A stretch of DNA of 64,000 nucleotides from Ascaris suum (Eukaryota; Nematoda; Chromadorea; Rhabditida; Ascarididae): NCBI GenBank assembly GCA_013433145.1, contig CM024169.1, positions 9,246,817 through 9,310,816 on the forward strand, read 5' to 3'. The notes under the pieces are model-generated. The model was given only the letters and a program-made list of their open reading frames with translations. It was not told where the DNA came from and ran no database searches. A program made the translations under genes and the position numbers. Each line of letters starts with the position of its first letter. The first letter of the stretch is position 1. Positions 40,701 through 54,200 of the stretch are shown piece by piece.

Positions 40701-43700
40701 TTTCTTGTTTTCACCCCCTCCAGTTAATTAATTGATTGACTACTTCACTTTCTTTGTGCACAATAGTGCGACTTGCAGGTAGGGGTTTGCAGTAGATGAT
40801 ACCGAAACCACTGATAATAATTGTGGTCACTTCCGTCGCTCCAGCCGCAATTCATCTCCACCCACTTGCAGCGACACTAAACATGTGCTCAGTTATTTTG
40901 CTAGATACGCTAAATTGGTGACAATGGTCGTGAAAAATTCTCTGGACGCTATATGCCAGGTGTGCTTCTTTTTCAAAGTTGTTGTGCTAGTTCTGGGGTT
41001 CTTGCTCTCTTTCTTCTGCTCGCCGACAGCTGAGGTAACTGCGCGCTCTGATGAGTTAAAAATGACCCATATTTCTGACTTCATGAAAAGCGTGAAGCAC
41101 AGTAATGCCAAAATTCGTAACTTTTTTTAAAGGAGACAACTATAAAAATAGAAACCGCTGAGAGTTTAACTCGGCTTCACGTGAAAGTGGAATGAGAAGC
41201 ATACTTTTCCCTCGGTCATTACGGACAACCGCCTATAACACTGTTATTAGTTTTTAGTTTCAGCAAGCCTCTCCATTCTCTCCGAGATGTTTGCCTCTCA
41301 GATTAAAATTCTTGTTGCAGCTACTGGATCGTTTATGCTGATCCAGCTTAGAATTTGTTGAACATCAGCTTAGCTCATTGATCTTAATCTACACTTTTTT
41401 GCGAACACTGAAGGATAAGTTGATATCAGTGGGTTTTTCTGATACACTCCTCAAGATCGATAAGTCTGCTGAGAGTGTTGTCCAATCTTTCCCCAATTTT
41501 ATATGGATGTCCGACAAGCGGAAAGGAAATGATACATCGTTTTGCATGAGATATGGATCGACAATTTCTCATTTACTAGTACTAGAGGATGCTTTACTGA
41601 GGCGTAGGCTGCTTGAAGCTTGTTAATAATTACTTCTTCTTCGGAAATTTGGACGTAGTATGTTTTCTGTTTGGCATTAGCGAAATTGCCATTCGATTTC
41701 GAGAATATTTCGTGACATGGCTTCAAGAGGTTTCAGAAAGTGATCAGCAGAGAATGACAACCTACAATTCGAGTGAAAGTTATAAGAATACCGCTATCGT
41801 CAAACAGTAACTGTTTGTCTTCCTTCTACCCTCTAATGCAGTTTTGTGATTGAAACGATCGAGTAGGCTACACAAACGCAATAGTGATTTCTGTGAAAGT
41901 TCTGCTTCCGAAGTTACTTATTGCTAATTTAAAGACGCACAGAGTGCGTCCTATTCTGCCACTTCACCAAAATGTTCAGATATCAGTGATTACGTGCAGC
42001 AAGTATATTGAATCATGAACAGGTTGAAAAACAGGAGGAGACATAACCATACCGTACCCCAGTAGCTATGAGGCAGATGCTTGCTCGACATTCGAACGAG
42101 GTAATTTGCACTACTAGTGCATTATGTCGGACTTATCAAGCTCGAAATGTGCTTATAAGAAGTGGCATTGCTAAAACGATAGAAACGATTTATTCCCTCA
42201 CTTAAGGCACATATACATACAATAATTTTTTTGCACTATGATATAAGAACAACTGAACGAGAACGGTCACCAAAAAAAGAGATCACAAAATCATTGTTGA
42301 ATTTTCTTCGAAACCTACGTCAAGTATGACTAGCTCAACTTTATAGAACACATCAACTGCAAAATGGTAGATGAGTGTTTATAATGGACTTAGGAACATA
42401 TTTATTGCTAACAAACAAATGCACGAGTGAGCGAATTTTATCACCGAGACGACGTTATTACCAATAAACTTTTCAAAGGAGACAAATATGATACTGCTAA
42501 TCTCTATAGACTAGATATAAATGACTAGATAGGTTATCATAACAAATAGAGTATATCACAAGAAAAAACACTGTATGCTGCTATGCTCTGCCAATAAAAC
42601 TCTAGAAAATGCTATTTATTGGAGGCAATTACGCTAATTTTAACGCCACTATTCGCTATCACGTTAGAAAACAAGAAGAGCTAAGCAGGTAGGAAGAAAC
42701 GCAAAGGTGAGAGAGAAAGAATCGTACTGAATCATTTTCTTAAATCATTTTCTTTGAGAGAATAATACTGATTTGTCATATCCAAAAAAATTGTAGCGCA
42801 GTACCATCGACGCGATAGTGAATCGATGTTTAATTTTATGTTATTTTTGTTCCTTACCTCTACTCGAACTACTGTTTTAAAAGGAAGTAGCATTAAAAAG
42901 CGTTCCTGAGGGTACATCTGTATATTTTTTTGCTGTAACGCTTGACATTTGCTAGGGCCAAGTTTTTCTTTTGCGAATAATTAGTAGATATGAGATTCAC
43001 AACGGTTCATGTAGAATAACGACTGTTTTTTCAGCCCATTTGGCATAATTAAGTGTTTCTGTAAGTAAAGAGTTCATAATTTCATAAATAAGCCATAAGC
43101 TCCATATACTACACGTTGCAGATCAGTTTTTCTCGATTAGAATTCGTGAGGCAAGAGAATTCCAATGAGCATACCGACCTTGTGGATGGATCTCGGATCG
43201 CTTATACACTAAAACATACAGTTGAATCACCGACATTGCTTTATAGCACACGGGAAGCGCACACCTTTACTGCAGAAGCAATCCCACTGAAAACGATCGA
43301 TGCAAATTGTTCTTCGAAATGAAACCCCAAAAGAGGAACGCTTTTTCTGGCTATGTTGCTGCGATCTTTATTGCTTTCATATTTGACTTTTTATAAAGCC
43401 ATATGACCTAGTAAACGTCTTTTTAATGCCATTTTCCTGCTACAAATTTATGTAGTAGGGAATTCTGCGCATCCTTCCGTTTAAAAAAAATTCAAGGCTC
43501 CGTTAATTACGAGTAATCTTTTTTTGGTCATTGGTATGCTTATCGTATAAGTTGCACATTGTGTCCGCATTTGGGAAATTTTTTCGAGAACATGGCCTGA
43601 AAGATCAGTGCTTTCAAGTGTGTCCCCTCGATCGTATTGCTTATATTCAGCTTAATGAGTCTACTTTAGTATTAAGAGCATGGAGCACGTAATTTGAGGC

Positions 43701-45051
43701 CAGTAATGCTGTACTCGAGTTGCATTGATGGCAGGAAGTATGTCGCACGGCTTGTCATCAATGTCTCATTGATGTGACGCGGCCGTGATGGGAACTTGAG
43801 AGTAGAGCTCTTGAAAGCCTCCATTCCCTTCTATAGTTTGTTGTTTGAGTATTCTCCGTTCTTTTTTTGTCGGAAAGACGTTACCATCAAATGTCAGTGA
43901 ACGAAATATATCACCAGTTGATTCGATTAAGCTTGCTGCACTTTGCCTTCAGCGTTAACCGTAATTCACGATTGCCAGTAAATAATTTTTCGATTAGTTT
44001 TCGCGCACTTAGCCAATTGACGTCATAGAAAAAGAGGAGTAGTAGTTTTTGAGAGAACGCTTTGAGATTTAGCACCTGAATCTTCTTTTATACAAGCCTC
44101 AGAATCATCAACATCATACCCAATCTCGATCGTTAAGCATGACGTTTGAATTTTGCACAACAATTCTGAGATAAGTTTGTCGCTACTAAACTATTTTTTG
44201 AACGGCTATGATCACAGTTTCTTTCATCTCTTCTGAACACTACGAAAAGCTCATTATCGCCTTGCTTTATAACTAAACCGAGTTTCCCACCACAGCCACG
44301 TGCTGATCTATAAGTCGGAATTTTTGAATAAGGCTCGATTTCAGTGCGTCCTATTTACGACGCACAAAGTACTCTAGTATACATAAGACTGGCAACTTTA
44401 CGCACTAATCCTCTGAAGAGAGTTTTAGGGCATTCAAGCTAAAAATCAAATTCAGTTTTAACCAACTCATGTAATTCTTTAATTTTACCATAATTAATTC
44501 TGCTCAAAGCATGCCTTCATTAGTCTGGGAAACCTTTTCTCGCCAGCACATTAAGCGCACGAAATTGAAACTTCTTGAAAAAGTTCACGCTTATGCATAC
44601 GTATAAGATGAAAATGATATTGCGTTGTGAGCATTATTAAAGAGTATTCATAAAATTTGCATGACTACCAAGGAAAACAGTTTTCCTCCATTAAGAGTCA
44701 TCAGATAACGTGAAGGAAGCAAAATTTTGCAAACTGCTTGTGTAGCATTTGTTGGGAGATGAAGTCGTCGAAAACAGATATGAACATAAATAATGCCGAA
44801 ACGATCTATAGGCCACCTCTAATCTATGATAGTCACGCTTTGGATCCCCTACTATCATCATCCTGGGTGCAGCCTATCATAGGAGATATGATCTTAACTT
44901 CTCGGAGCAGGTAATTTGGCAGGTAAAGGCAGATCTGGACACTCAAGAAGGAAAGAGACCTTTGTTGCATATTTCACTCATTTGAGTTGTTCCAAGTGTT
45001 AGCTCTATTTGTGTAAAGTGTGTGCGCACTTTTTGATGAGGTGAGAAGTCG
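37743..45051. other. Spacer between convergent genes
   Basis: About 7.3 kb between the 3' ends of the stomatin (+) and Kir (-) genes. I found no gene here. At 40247-40531 both strands are open for 78-94 codons, with no recognisable motif. A small perfect hairpin (CATCAATG-TCT-CATTGATG) lies at 43756-43774. No AATAAA was noted on the - strand close to the Kir stop, so the 3' UTR end of that gene is unknown. Confidence 0.5.
43756..43774. repeat. Short perfect inverted repeat
   Basis: Arms CATCAATG and CATTGATG pair over 8 bp around a 3-base loop. It could be a protein-binding site or chance. Confidence 0.4.
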
Positions 45052-45205
45052 TTAAACAAATCCGGAAGCGTTGTGAAGTGAGTGTTCATCGTCGCTATCC
45101 TCGATTTGTGGAATGAATTCGTTGACGTGTTCGGTTTCATCGAATAAGCTGTACTCAACTTCGTATTGGCCGATCTTCTCGTTTAGTAATACCATAGGCG
45201 TGAAA
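45052..45205 (-). CDS. irk: Kir gene exon 9 (C-terminal exon)
   Basis: The acceptor is ATTTTAAG. It completes Arg and reads FTPMVLLNEKIGQYEVEYSL, then FDETEHVNEFIPQIEDSDDE and HSLHNASGFV, ending TAA at 45054-45052. The YEVEYSLFDETEHV stretch corresponds to YKVDYSRFHKTYEV of Kir2.1, closing the cytoplasmic domain. The tail after it is short and acidic, and no clear PDZ ligand is visible. Confidence 0.92.
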
Positions 45206-48200
45206 CTTAAAATGATAATTCGCAGCAACTTTATAGAAATCCACTAAATAGGGCCATATTCTGTGGTAGGGACAAAATCATTTTTCAGTTACGTATGCCA
45301 AAAGGCATTTTTAGGAACTTAGAACAGTTGGCAAGCAAAAAGTGAACCAGTTAGGGTCCTATCATTCGTTCCTTCGTTTCCTCATCGATTCAGTACTTCG
45401 AATGAAAAAGTTTATTAACTAAAGCGCTCCAAAGAAAGTCGTTCTTCGGCCACAGGTTTTTTTGGCTTTTCGGAAATGGTCACGCATTATGAGGATAGAC
45501 GTCGATTTCGGCAGTCATGATCGGTTGACCAACGTACTAAAAATGAGAGTGTTGTTCACGATTTGCTCTCTCAGCATATCAGCAGATACGCTGACCTCTG
45601 CAGTTTTGGGAAGAAATTTAGAAAACGGTACACTATTGAAGAGATGCTCTCACAAAGCGAGGACGGTAAGAGCGATCAACATTTGATTAAAACTTCAAAG
45701 GAACTTATAACCTCAATCTCCTGTACGGATTAGCAATTACAAAGATATATTTTCCCGTTATAAAAGGACAGTTGGATTAAACTCCTCGGAGTTTCAGGTT
45801 AACTTCCCTAAAATTTGATGATGAAACGGATTCTTCAGTTGAGAGGAATCTGGTGTATATATGATTGTTTTCACAGGGCCAAGAAATAAAGTGAAGACAA
45901 CAACGTACACGTATTCGAACGCATCTAACGAATTTGCAAACCACTACCACCATCATACGTCGAAATAAGGCAGAAAATTTGAGCCTATCAACTGCTTCAC
46001 AAGCACTACACAGTGTATATAAATTCCAAGCGTTCGGCTGATTTACAAGGCATACAGTGCTAATGTCGATTCCATAAACTAATAGATGTGCAGGAATGGA
46101 ATGGAACAGTGCAACTGCTCTGATAAATGAAAAAAGCTGAAGATGAGATAAATGTCCTCAAGATTTAGGCAATGAAAAACGACAAGTGCTGAATAACGGC
46201 AAGTCTATGTTCGAGAATGTAGAAAGCAGAAGCATTATCCACAGTGCTGACATTAGCACTGTATGCCTTGATGCTAAAATTTGATGCTAAAACTTCCGCC
46301 TGAGGTTTCAACAAAATTTGAATGGTGAGAACGAACCGACAGCCCCATCTAATTTCAGAAGGTAGGAATGAGGTTCTCGCTTGGAAGGTCATGCCCGTCG
46401 CCTCGACGATGCCCTCAACGGTCATTATGAGTTCAAACTCGGCATGCGGTAGCGTATCGCGAGTGAGACCATGGAGAGGACTTTGTTCGTCGATAACGTG
46501 CCTCACTATGATTGGCCTGAATAAAATACAGATCATATACTCTCACATACTATCAGGTACGGATCCACCAATTTGCAAAATATTTCAGACCAACAACGAT
46601 AGAGTGGTCAGAAAAGAGAACAAACTATTGGTCCGCTCGTTGCAGAAAGAGCACTGCTTGCTTTACAACGCTTGTATAGAAGCAGTTTTTAAATCTTTTT
46701 ATGATTATTGACCGAAACTAAGAGTTGTGCTTCCAAAAATGAGGTAAGAATTTGTACAAAATATGATAGTTTTATTTGTTGGATTGGGGAACGGGAATGG
46801 AACAGTACGGCCGTGGATCATACATAATCCATTAGAAGTTGTTGAACTACTCGCACAAGTACTTCATTTGGTTTACAGAATGCAGATCAGGAAATCGTTG
46901 CAAATGATGAGTTTTGGGCGATCAGCATTTTGATCGAAAAACCTTCAAAAAAGTTTCTCTACTATACACGTAGAAAATTTTGTAGAACTAGACATTTTGA
47001 GGCCATTTAACCAATATGAAACCCATCTGCTCTATCGATTATTACGTCAGTTATTACAGGAAATCAAAACAAGCAAACCATAATAAGAGCACTCGATCCC
47101 ATCCACTATCATATCCGACGTTCATATCCTTCAGACCAATAAGCTCTCGTTGTCCGTGCTGTAAAGTGGATTAACTATTGGATGAACATCGAGGACATGT
47201 ATAGCTACAAAAGTGATAAATCTTGTAATGCAAAATTATAAATTGCTGTTAACTGAAACTGGAAACCGATAGTATTCAATTGTTGACTGGTTCTTAGCGA
47301 AACGCTCTATGATACCAGGAAGTTCATGATAGCATTTGGTGCTATTAATAAGTGGATTATATTTTTGATGACTGAATGGTGGCAATTTGCTGCTTGGCTG
47401 TTCATGGGGAAATACTGCTTGCTAAACAGGCCATCATGCAAACGTTGCTTAAAATCTGTGGCAGCGCCTCCAAGCTATTTAGGTAGCCAGTGCATTATTA
47501 TCCAGTTCCTCATGCCGTTCCGCTATACAAACATTGGCCCTATCCGTATTTCTTCATCCTCCTTGAAAGGAACAACTAGGTCGACATCGAGGAGTGCACC
47601 CTTGAATCGTCTTTCCTCACGGAACCTAGCTAACGATGTGGCTAGTAGAAGATATAACCATCAATTTAGTCAAATAGCCTTCATTATCATCACCTAGATC
47701 AGCAGTTCTAAACGGCTTATTGCAAAATAATCAGAACAGAAGTAGCAGTCGCAACATCCTAGGGAATGGCAAAAAAATGACGCAGAAATGTTTGCTTCCT
47801 TCACTGCTGAATAAATATTCTCGTCATATTCTCTTGTTTCACATCATATGCCAACGATCAGTTTCTTCAAACGAATTTATGACAGTGTACTCCCTGACGC
47901 TGAATCCTTCGAAAGTTTAGCATTCTTGTGTATGCTCTTTCCAAACCTGAATTGAAATCAGTCCCTTTCTACAACGTCTTGACGTTATAGTTTCTTCAGT
48001 GTGAGAGAAGTATGAAAATTAAGCGAATAAACCCTTACCTGGTTTAATCTGCTGCATGCCATATAAAGGCGAACATGCGACTCGGCAAGGAAAAGTCTTT
48101 TCTGAATATCAGCGATTCGAATCATCAGCGTTGGTCTCCTATCATGCTCGTCTACTGGGCCAATAACAGCTACTTGTGAGAACCGAATCTCCTGAAAATG

Positions 48201-51200
48201 AACAACACGAATGAGTCACACGTTTCGTCGTTCATAGTTCAAAAGTTGGCAGCCTCATTAGTCAGAATAACATACCGCATAACATTAATAAACGTTTCAA
48301 TCTCTGCCCATAGAATATTTTGAAACAATTGTTTTTAAGTAGTTGAAAGCGAAATTATACTACTGTATCTTGGCAGAATTAGGCGAAAAATCTCTCTGCC
48401 CGAGTTATCGCTTTCACCAATTGACGAAACCTTTCGAAGCATAAAACTCCCTTGTAAATAAATCTAAAGGAATCATTTTTTTTTTCAATCTTATACGGTT
48501 GGCGCGTAGGATAGAGTGAATTTTTCATGCCTGAAAGCTGAACAATCATAAGTGTTGAATTCCATTCACGATATCTTAAGGACAGTAATTAAAGCAGCAA
48601 CAGACCATTTGAAGGCATTATTCGTTATGCTGCGATGCCCTGGAAAGGTTCATTCGAGATTTCCTTAGTTATTTGGTTCAACAAACTGCTGTGTGGGAAC
48701 TGTTCGAAGGCACCATGGCACTAACATTTTTCTCATGTTTGTCCGCCAGATCATGCATTTACGGTAACAGTCATAGAAATAGCAAATTTTTAAAACCTTT
48801 CAGAGAGGTCATTGTATCAAATATGTGATAAGAAAAGTTTCTGTTCATGTGCACTTTCCTTCCGACCGCAAAGAATCACTGACAAGTCATTTTCAAATTA
48901 GAGTTCCACCAAAGCGGGATGCATTTTTTGAGAATTTTACAGATCATTTCTGATAAAAAAGAACATGAAATATGGAAAAAATAATGCTCACAGCTAAGCC
49001 TATATAATCATCACCCATAATTCTCTGCAGGACAAATTCGTGCGCAAAAGCATCAAATAGCATGCTTCTGCTTTCATGGGGTTGGTTATAAATCAAGCTA
49101 AAATGAAAAAAAAAACGGCCAACAATAGACGAAATGCAAATACTAGCTGTAGATGAAATAATGGAATCAACATTGTAATATTCTAAACAGCGGTCGGGTA
49201 GCAGGATTAGAAGGTTGAGAAGAAGTTCCAATTACGATTATTAGGGCATGGAGGAAGAATTTTCCAATATAATAAAAGCTTCCGAATTTTGAAACATTAG
49301 TTGAGATGCAAGGCAATTAACAACTTAGAAATTACGCACATCAGTACCACTGAAGAATGGGAAGAAAGGAAGAAATGCATTAGCCATCCAAATGAGCATC
49401 AATGCAGCAAGACGAAAGATATTCTCTGAATCAGTGGTCTTGAAGGAAAAAACCCACCAGGACTATGAACGCTGTTGACAACCGGCAGATTGGATAGCCG
49501 GGCTAGCACATATTTACATAAACAAGGAAATGATTATAAGTTCATCAATCGATTATTTCTTCATATTTCAGGTTAGCATATGAATCACTCAGGCAAAATG
49601 ACTTGCCTGACGTCTCTTCTTTGGTCGTAATACCTTCGCTACCACGATACCGCCCAGCATTGTCTGCAGAAGTACACCGACGATAAGCTGTACACAAAGA
49701 ACAAGAAATGCTGGCGGGCACACTTCCGTCATATACCTATAATATCGTTTGTCCACTAAAGGAATTTCATCGCTGCGTGAATTTCAGTTGAAAATTGCAG
49801 CATAGCCGTGTTTTGCAGGTAGTGATGTGCCTATTCCGAGCCAACGTCTTTAATCGTCGGTGTATTGCAACTATTCCAAATGAACGGAACTGGACACTTA
49901 GGAGCTGAGCTGGGAATTTGTAGCGTTGGAGGATTTTGTTTGCACCTTACTTAGCTGCGAATTTCAAGATGAGTATAAGTTGTCTACTGCTAACTGTTGA
50001 ACTTTCCGAGCGCACCACATAATTTCAGTTCGTAGCCGATTCGATAATTTCTTTGCAAAATTGACGCAAAAACAACTCGTCATATAGGTTATGAGTAGGT
50101 TGAGCGCTGCTTTCACCAAACACAGTAATAATTCAATATAATTTCAGTTTTTTTTCAGCGAGAATTTTGGAAAATATTCATTACCAGCGAATGCCATAAG
50201 CTACCGTCGGCGGTGAGGTGGTCCGCTTTTCGTCCATTTTAATGAAATTTTCTGGAAAAACGCTCTTATAGTTGTTTCAATTTCTTATCTGTTTGCGACA
50301 TCAAAAACAAAGTAGCCATATATGCCACATTGCGATCTCACGGTGTAATGTTGCGGTTTCTTTACGTATATACGCACGTGGGACCTTGATTTGTACCCAC
50401 TTGTCCCTTCCATAGTTTCAGTTGACAAACTACGGGAACCAGAGTTACAAACGTTTGTTTGCATAACCTACGCTATAGAATGACCACTAATGCCAACTTT
50501 TAGTTCGATCGGCACAGTTACATCAATCCGCTGGAAGACTTACGCACATTTCGCATTTGCGATCTCAATAGAAAAGATTATATCGAAGAGGTCAAATCAG
50601 ATAAAAATAACTAACCGGTAGCCGTATCCGATCGTGTGTTGACTCTCCAAACTAAAACAACTTTCGTTATTGCTACGAAGAGGCCTTTCATTGTGTGAAA
50701 AGACCTGAGAGTCCATCCGGACGGCATAAAAAATTCTTGAATTTATTGTGAGTGCCTTATCACTTAAAAGAAATCGCAATTTGCTGCATGCATAACGCTT
50801 TTTCTTGTCTCCGATGCTTTCGTGCTGATAAGTGTTGTTGCTTGTGTGTTCGATGTAAACTTCCATAATTTTGACTCGACTGAGAATCAAATCTCGGGAA
50901 TTCCAATGCCCTCAGATGGGTCTACTTTACTGCGCTTGCCGTGACAGCGCTTAGCAGTACAATTCTTTTGTATGAAAATTGAGGAGAAGCAATAGAAATA
51001 TGTATTTATTACGAAATATTTCGAAGAAGGTTCGCATTTTTTGTGAGCGATTCTCTAGAACAAATAGGTTTCATTTTATGGAGTATATTCTCATTCATCG
51101 TTTAGTTTTGCTTAGTGCGCGGTCGGTTTGAAGAGGGCTCCGAGCAAACTCTTCGCTTTGTGCTACCGAATCATTCCGACCAGCGGTCTCATCGGAACGC

Positions 51201-54200
51201 GGGCGGTGGAGCAAGTCGCATGGAACAACGATGAATCGACTCGTCAGTATCCGATGGGCAGGAGACGAGCCTAAGCCCTCACCTTCACGTTACCTCACAA
51301 CTTCAGCTAAACGGAAGTGGTAGTGATATGAAGAGACATTTATTCGTAATGAATGCTTTGTCGATTCAAGTAAACAAGTAAGTAAACAAGTAAAGTATAT
51401 TCTCCTCGAATTATATCTCTGCAAAATTTTAAGCAGCCAGTATGGTGCGTTTTTCAAGCGAAATATTGTTGGCTACTCGTATCAAAATCAGCACCCAGTT
51501 TTACTGTTATTTTTCCCTTCTTCGACGGTCTTATCAAAAGACAGTTATGGAAATAAATTGATGCATCCAATTTTTTGCTGTTGGTATCTATGACAAAATA
51601 ACTCTTTCCATCAATAGTTCGTCATATTAGAATAGATTAAAAGCTATGTTTACCTGAACAAAAAGGCGCTTACGAGGCTGTGAACGTTGGCTATACATTG
51701 CTTATTTTCTTCTCTGTGCTGAAAGAGACGAGTTTAAAAAAATGAGGCACTGACCACAATATTGCATCAATTAAGCAAATATCTAACGAAAAATTGATCC
51801 CGGTACACTTTCAAATGCATGAAAATCATGAGAAAAAGTAGTCATCATTGGCTGGTTTCACTAGCGGAAACTGCCTTTATCGGTCTACTGGTGCGACCTC
51901 AGAAGTAATGCGGCCTCAGTCGGCTGGCGAAAGACATCATGAGAAATGGTTTTCTTCATATGATCCTATGATTACTTATACTAAATAAAGTAAATATTCA
52001 TTAGTGAATGTGTGAAGAGAGGAAAATAAAGGAACATAGCATTAATATACGACGTCATGCTTTATTCTTTTCTTTGAACCTTTTTATGGATAATAACTAC
52101 GAGAGTTCAATGCTGCAAATTTCCCTAGAGACATGATTTGGTATTAGCATCTTTTATGAGTTGAGGAGTGATTGAAAGAAAATGAGTACGAAAACGACGT
52201 CCAAATCTTTGAATTTTCCACTTCAGCGATGGCGTTGAGGAATGAGTTTATGCTGCCTTATTCGTTGACCTTTTGTGGCATTCAATCAAAAGCTTTTTGC
52301 TCGATGAGAAAAGAGTGCATTGAAAAAGAGGTACTCGTTGATTTTTTTTGAAACTCAATTACGTGGCTCATTCGCGAGAAAATCTGAGAAACGAATGAGG
52401 TAAATTTGATTTCGAATTTCTTCTTGTTAAATCACTTGTCACTTCGTCTGCATGATAGTTTCAAATCATGAACAAGAAAATATATATGATAATAAAATTG
52501 ATCATCATAGATAACACTATAGGAAAGAACTTAAAACGCACTCGACCATCTCATTCATGAGAGACAAGTAGATGTTACGAAATCAGCTAGTGAACTTTTT
52601 CAACGAAATCGACCAGACTGAAAGGCGATGCTTTGGTTTTAAGAGACCTCAGGTACGAAATAAACGGCAAAAAATCGCAAAGAAGCTGGCTGGAAATGCG
52701 CTTTTTATCGCGACAATTTGATAAACCAATTTTACAATTTACACAAGAAAGCAAAATATAATTTTGCTACTACAAATCTTTCGCAGATTCGCTTTTCATT
52801 CGCTCGATCGTTGTGAAATAAATTTTGCAGCACAATTGAGCAATAGCAGTTGCTTTTAAATTTAATGGACCGACGTTAAAAATTGTATGTTTGCGCATCC
52901 TGTGTTGCAGATTATATCCATAAAGTTTATCAAGCCTGGCTGTAACGTTCATCGAGTTAAAACTACTGAAAAGTAGATAGACATAGATACATATGAGCTG
53001 ATACAACTTCTTGATGCGTCTTTAGGGAGCAAATTAGCATAAGAATATAAAAAAGTTTTTGACCAGTTCCAAGCTGCATGAAACAACGGACCTGTACAAG
53101 TCACTCGTTAACCTCATTTATCGAAAAGCTTCGTCTATTAATAACTGAGCTGCGAGAACCATCTTGAAGCCTGGATTATGACCCCTCCCTAAAATCTTGC
53201 AGGATGTTTCAAAAATTATAGGTTGGAACTACTGCAATGGGTGATCGACGCAGATGAACATTCGTAAACAGAGGAATAACGTGGCTATAAGATTTAGTTC
53301 TTCCAAAATTTATAAAAGTGCGTCGAACAACATCTGCAAGAGCTGAGCTCCTTATGCGAGACTGTTTTCAAATCCTCGTTGGTTGCTCACTTTGTTGTCA
53401 GATGAGTGGATTAAAGAGTCTTTCAATATTGGCTCAGTTATAGATGTCTCTATTGCTTTTATATACAATATTTTTGATGATCTCGCTTATGATTGAGCAA
53501 ACTTATTTATAACTCCACTGTACTACAACAATATGCTTAAAAACTTAATACTCCAAAATTCTCAAATCATTTTGTAATCACATTTTTTTTCTAAGCAGAA
53601 GACCTGATGGGACAGAAGCTAAACTCACCTTTAGTTCACCTGATACTAAAACAATAATATAGTAGAGGAATCCAAAGAAGACCCAACTGAGCAGAAAGCC
53701 ACCAGCAAAGACAAGGAGGATAAACCGCCAGCTATCCTCGATGATGAGGTGAAACCAATTCCTGCAACTCACTTCACAATTGTCACCTCTTGAAAGTGCT
53801 TACCACCTGAGACAACATTCACTATCGATGCAGCAAGTTCATTGATAAATGACATTTGCCGCCAAGAATCTAATGAATAAAAAATTAGCAATCAGTTGTG
53901 TCTACATTACGCGCCTTTTTACGGCCACTAAACTAGTTCCTTATCAGTGTGAAGGATGACCTGAGAAATGCCGTATTTCTTAACCGTCAGTGATTGTACT
54001 TATATCCTGGAATGAGAGAGACCAATTATGCTCGTATCGCCTTTTTGAAAGACCTCTAGTAATTTAACAGTGACAAGTGAACTGATTGAAAGTGGACACA
54101 AAGGGCCATCGTTGCAACGGATTGCTTCTTTGGACGCTGATCAACTCCACAAATAGCTAATGAAATATTAAAGTTTTCATAGGCGCAACCAAATTATTGA

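Noticed and set aside
46322..46711. A 129-codon frame on the + strand.
   Set aside because: It is the antisense shadow of Kir exon 8.
47326..47697. A 123-codon frame on the + strand.
   Set aside because: It is antisense to Kir exon 7, whose - strand reading matches the family; the + frame has no motif.
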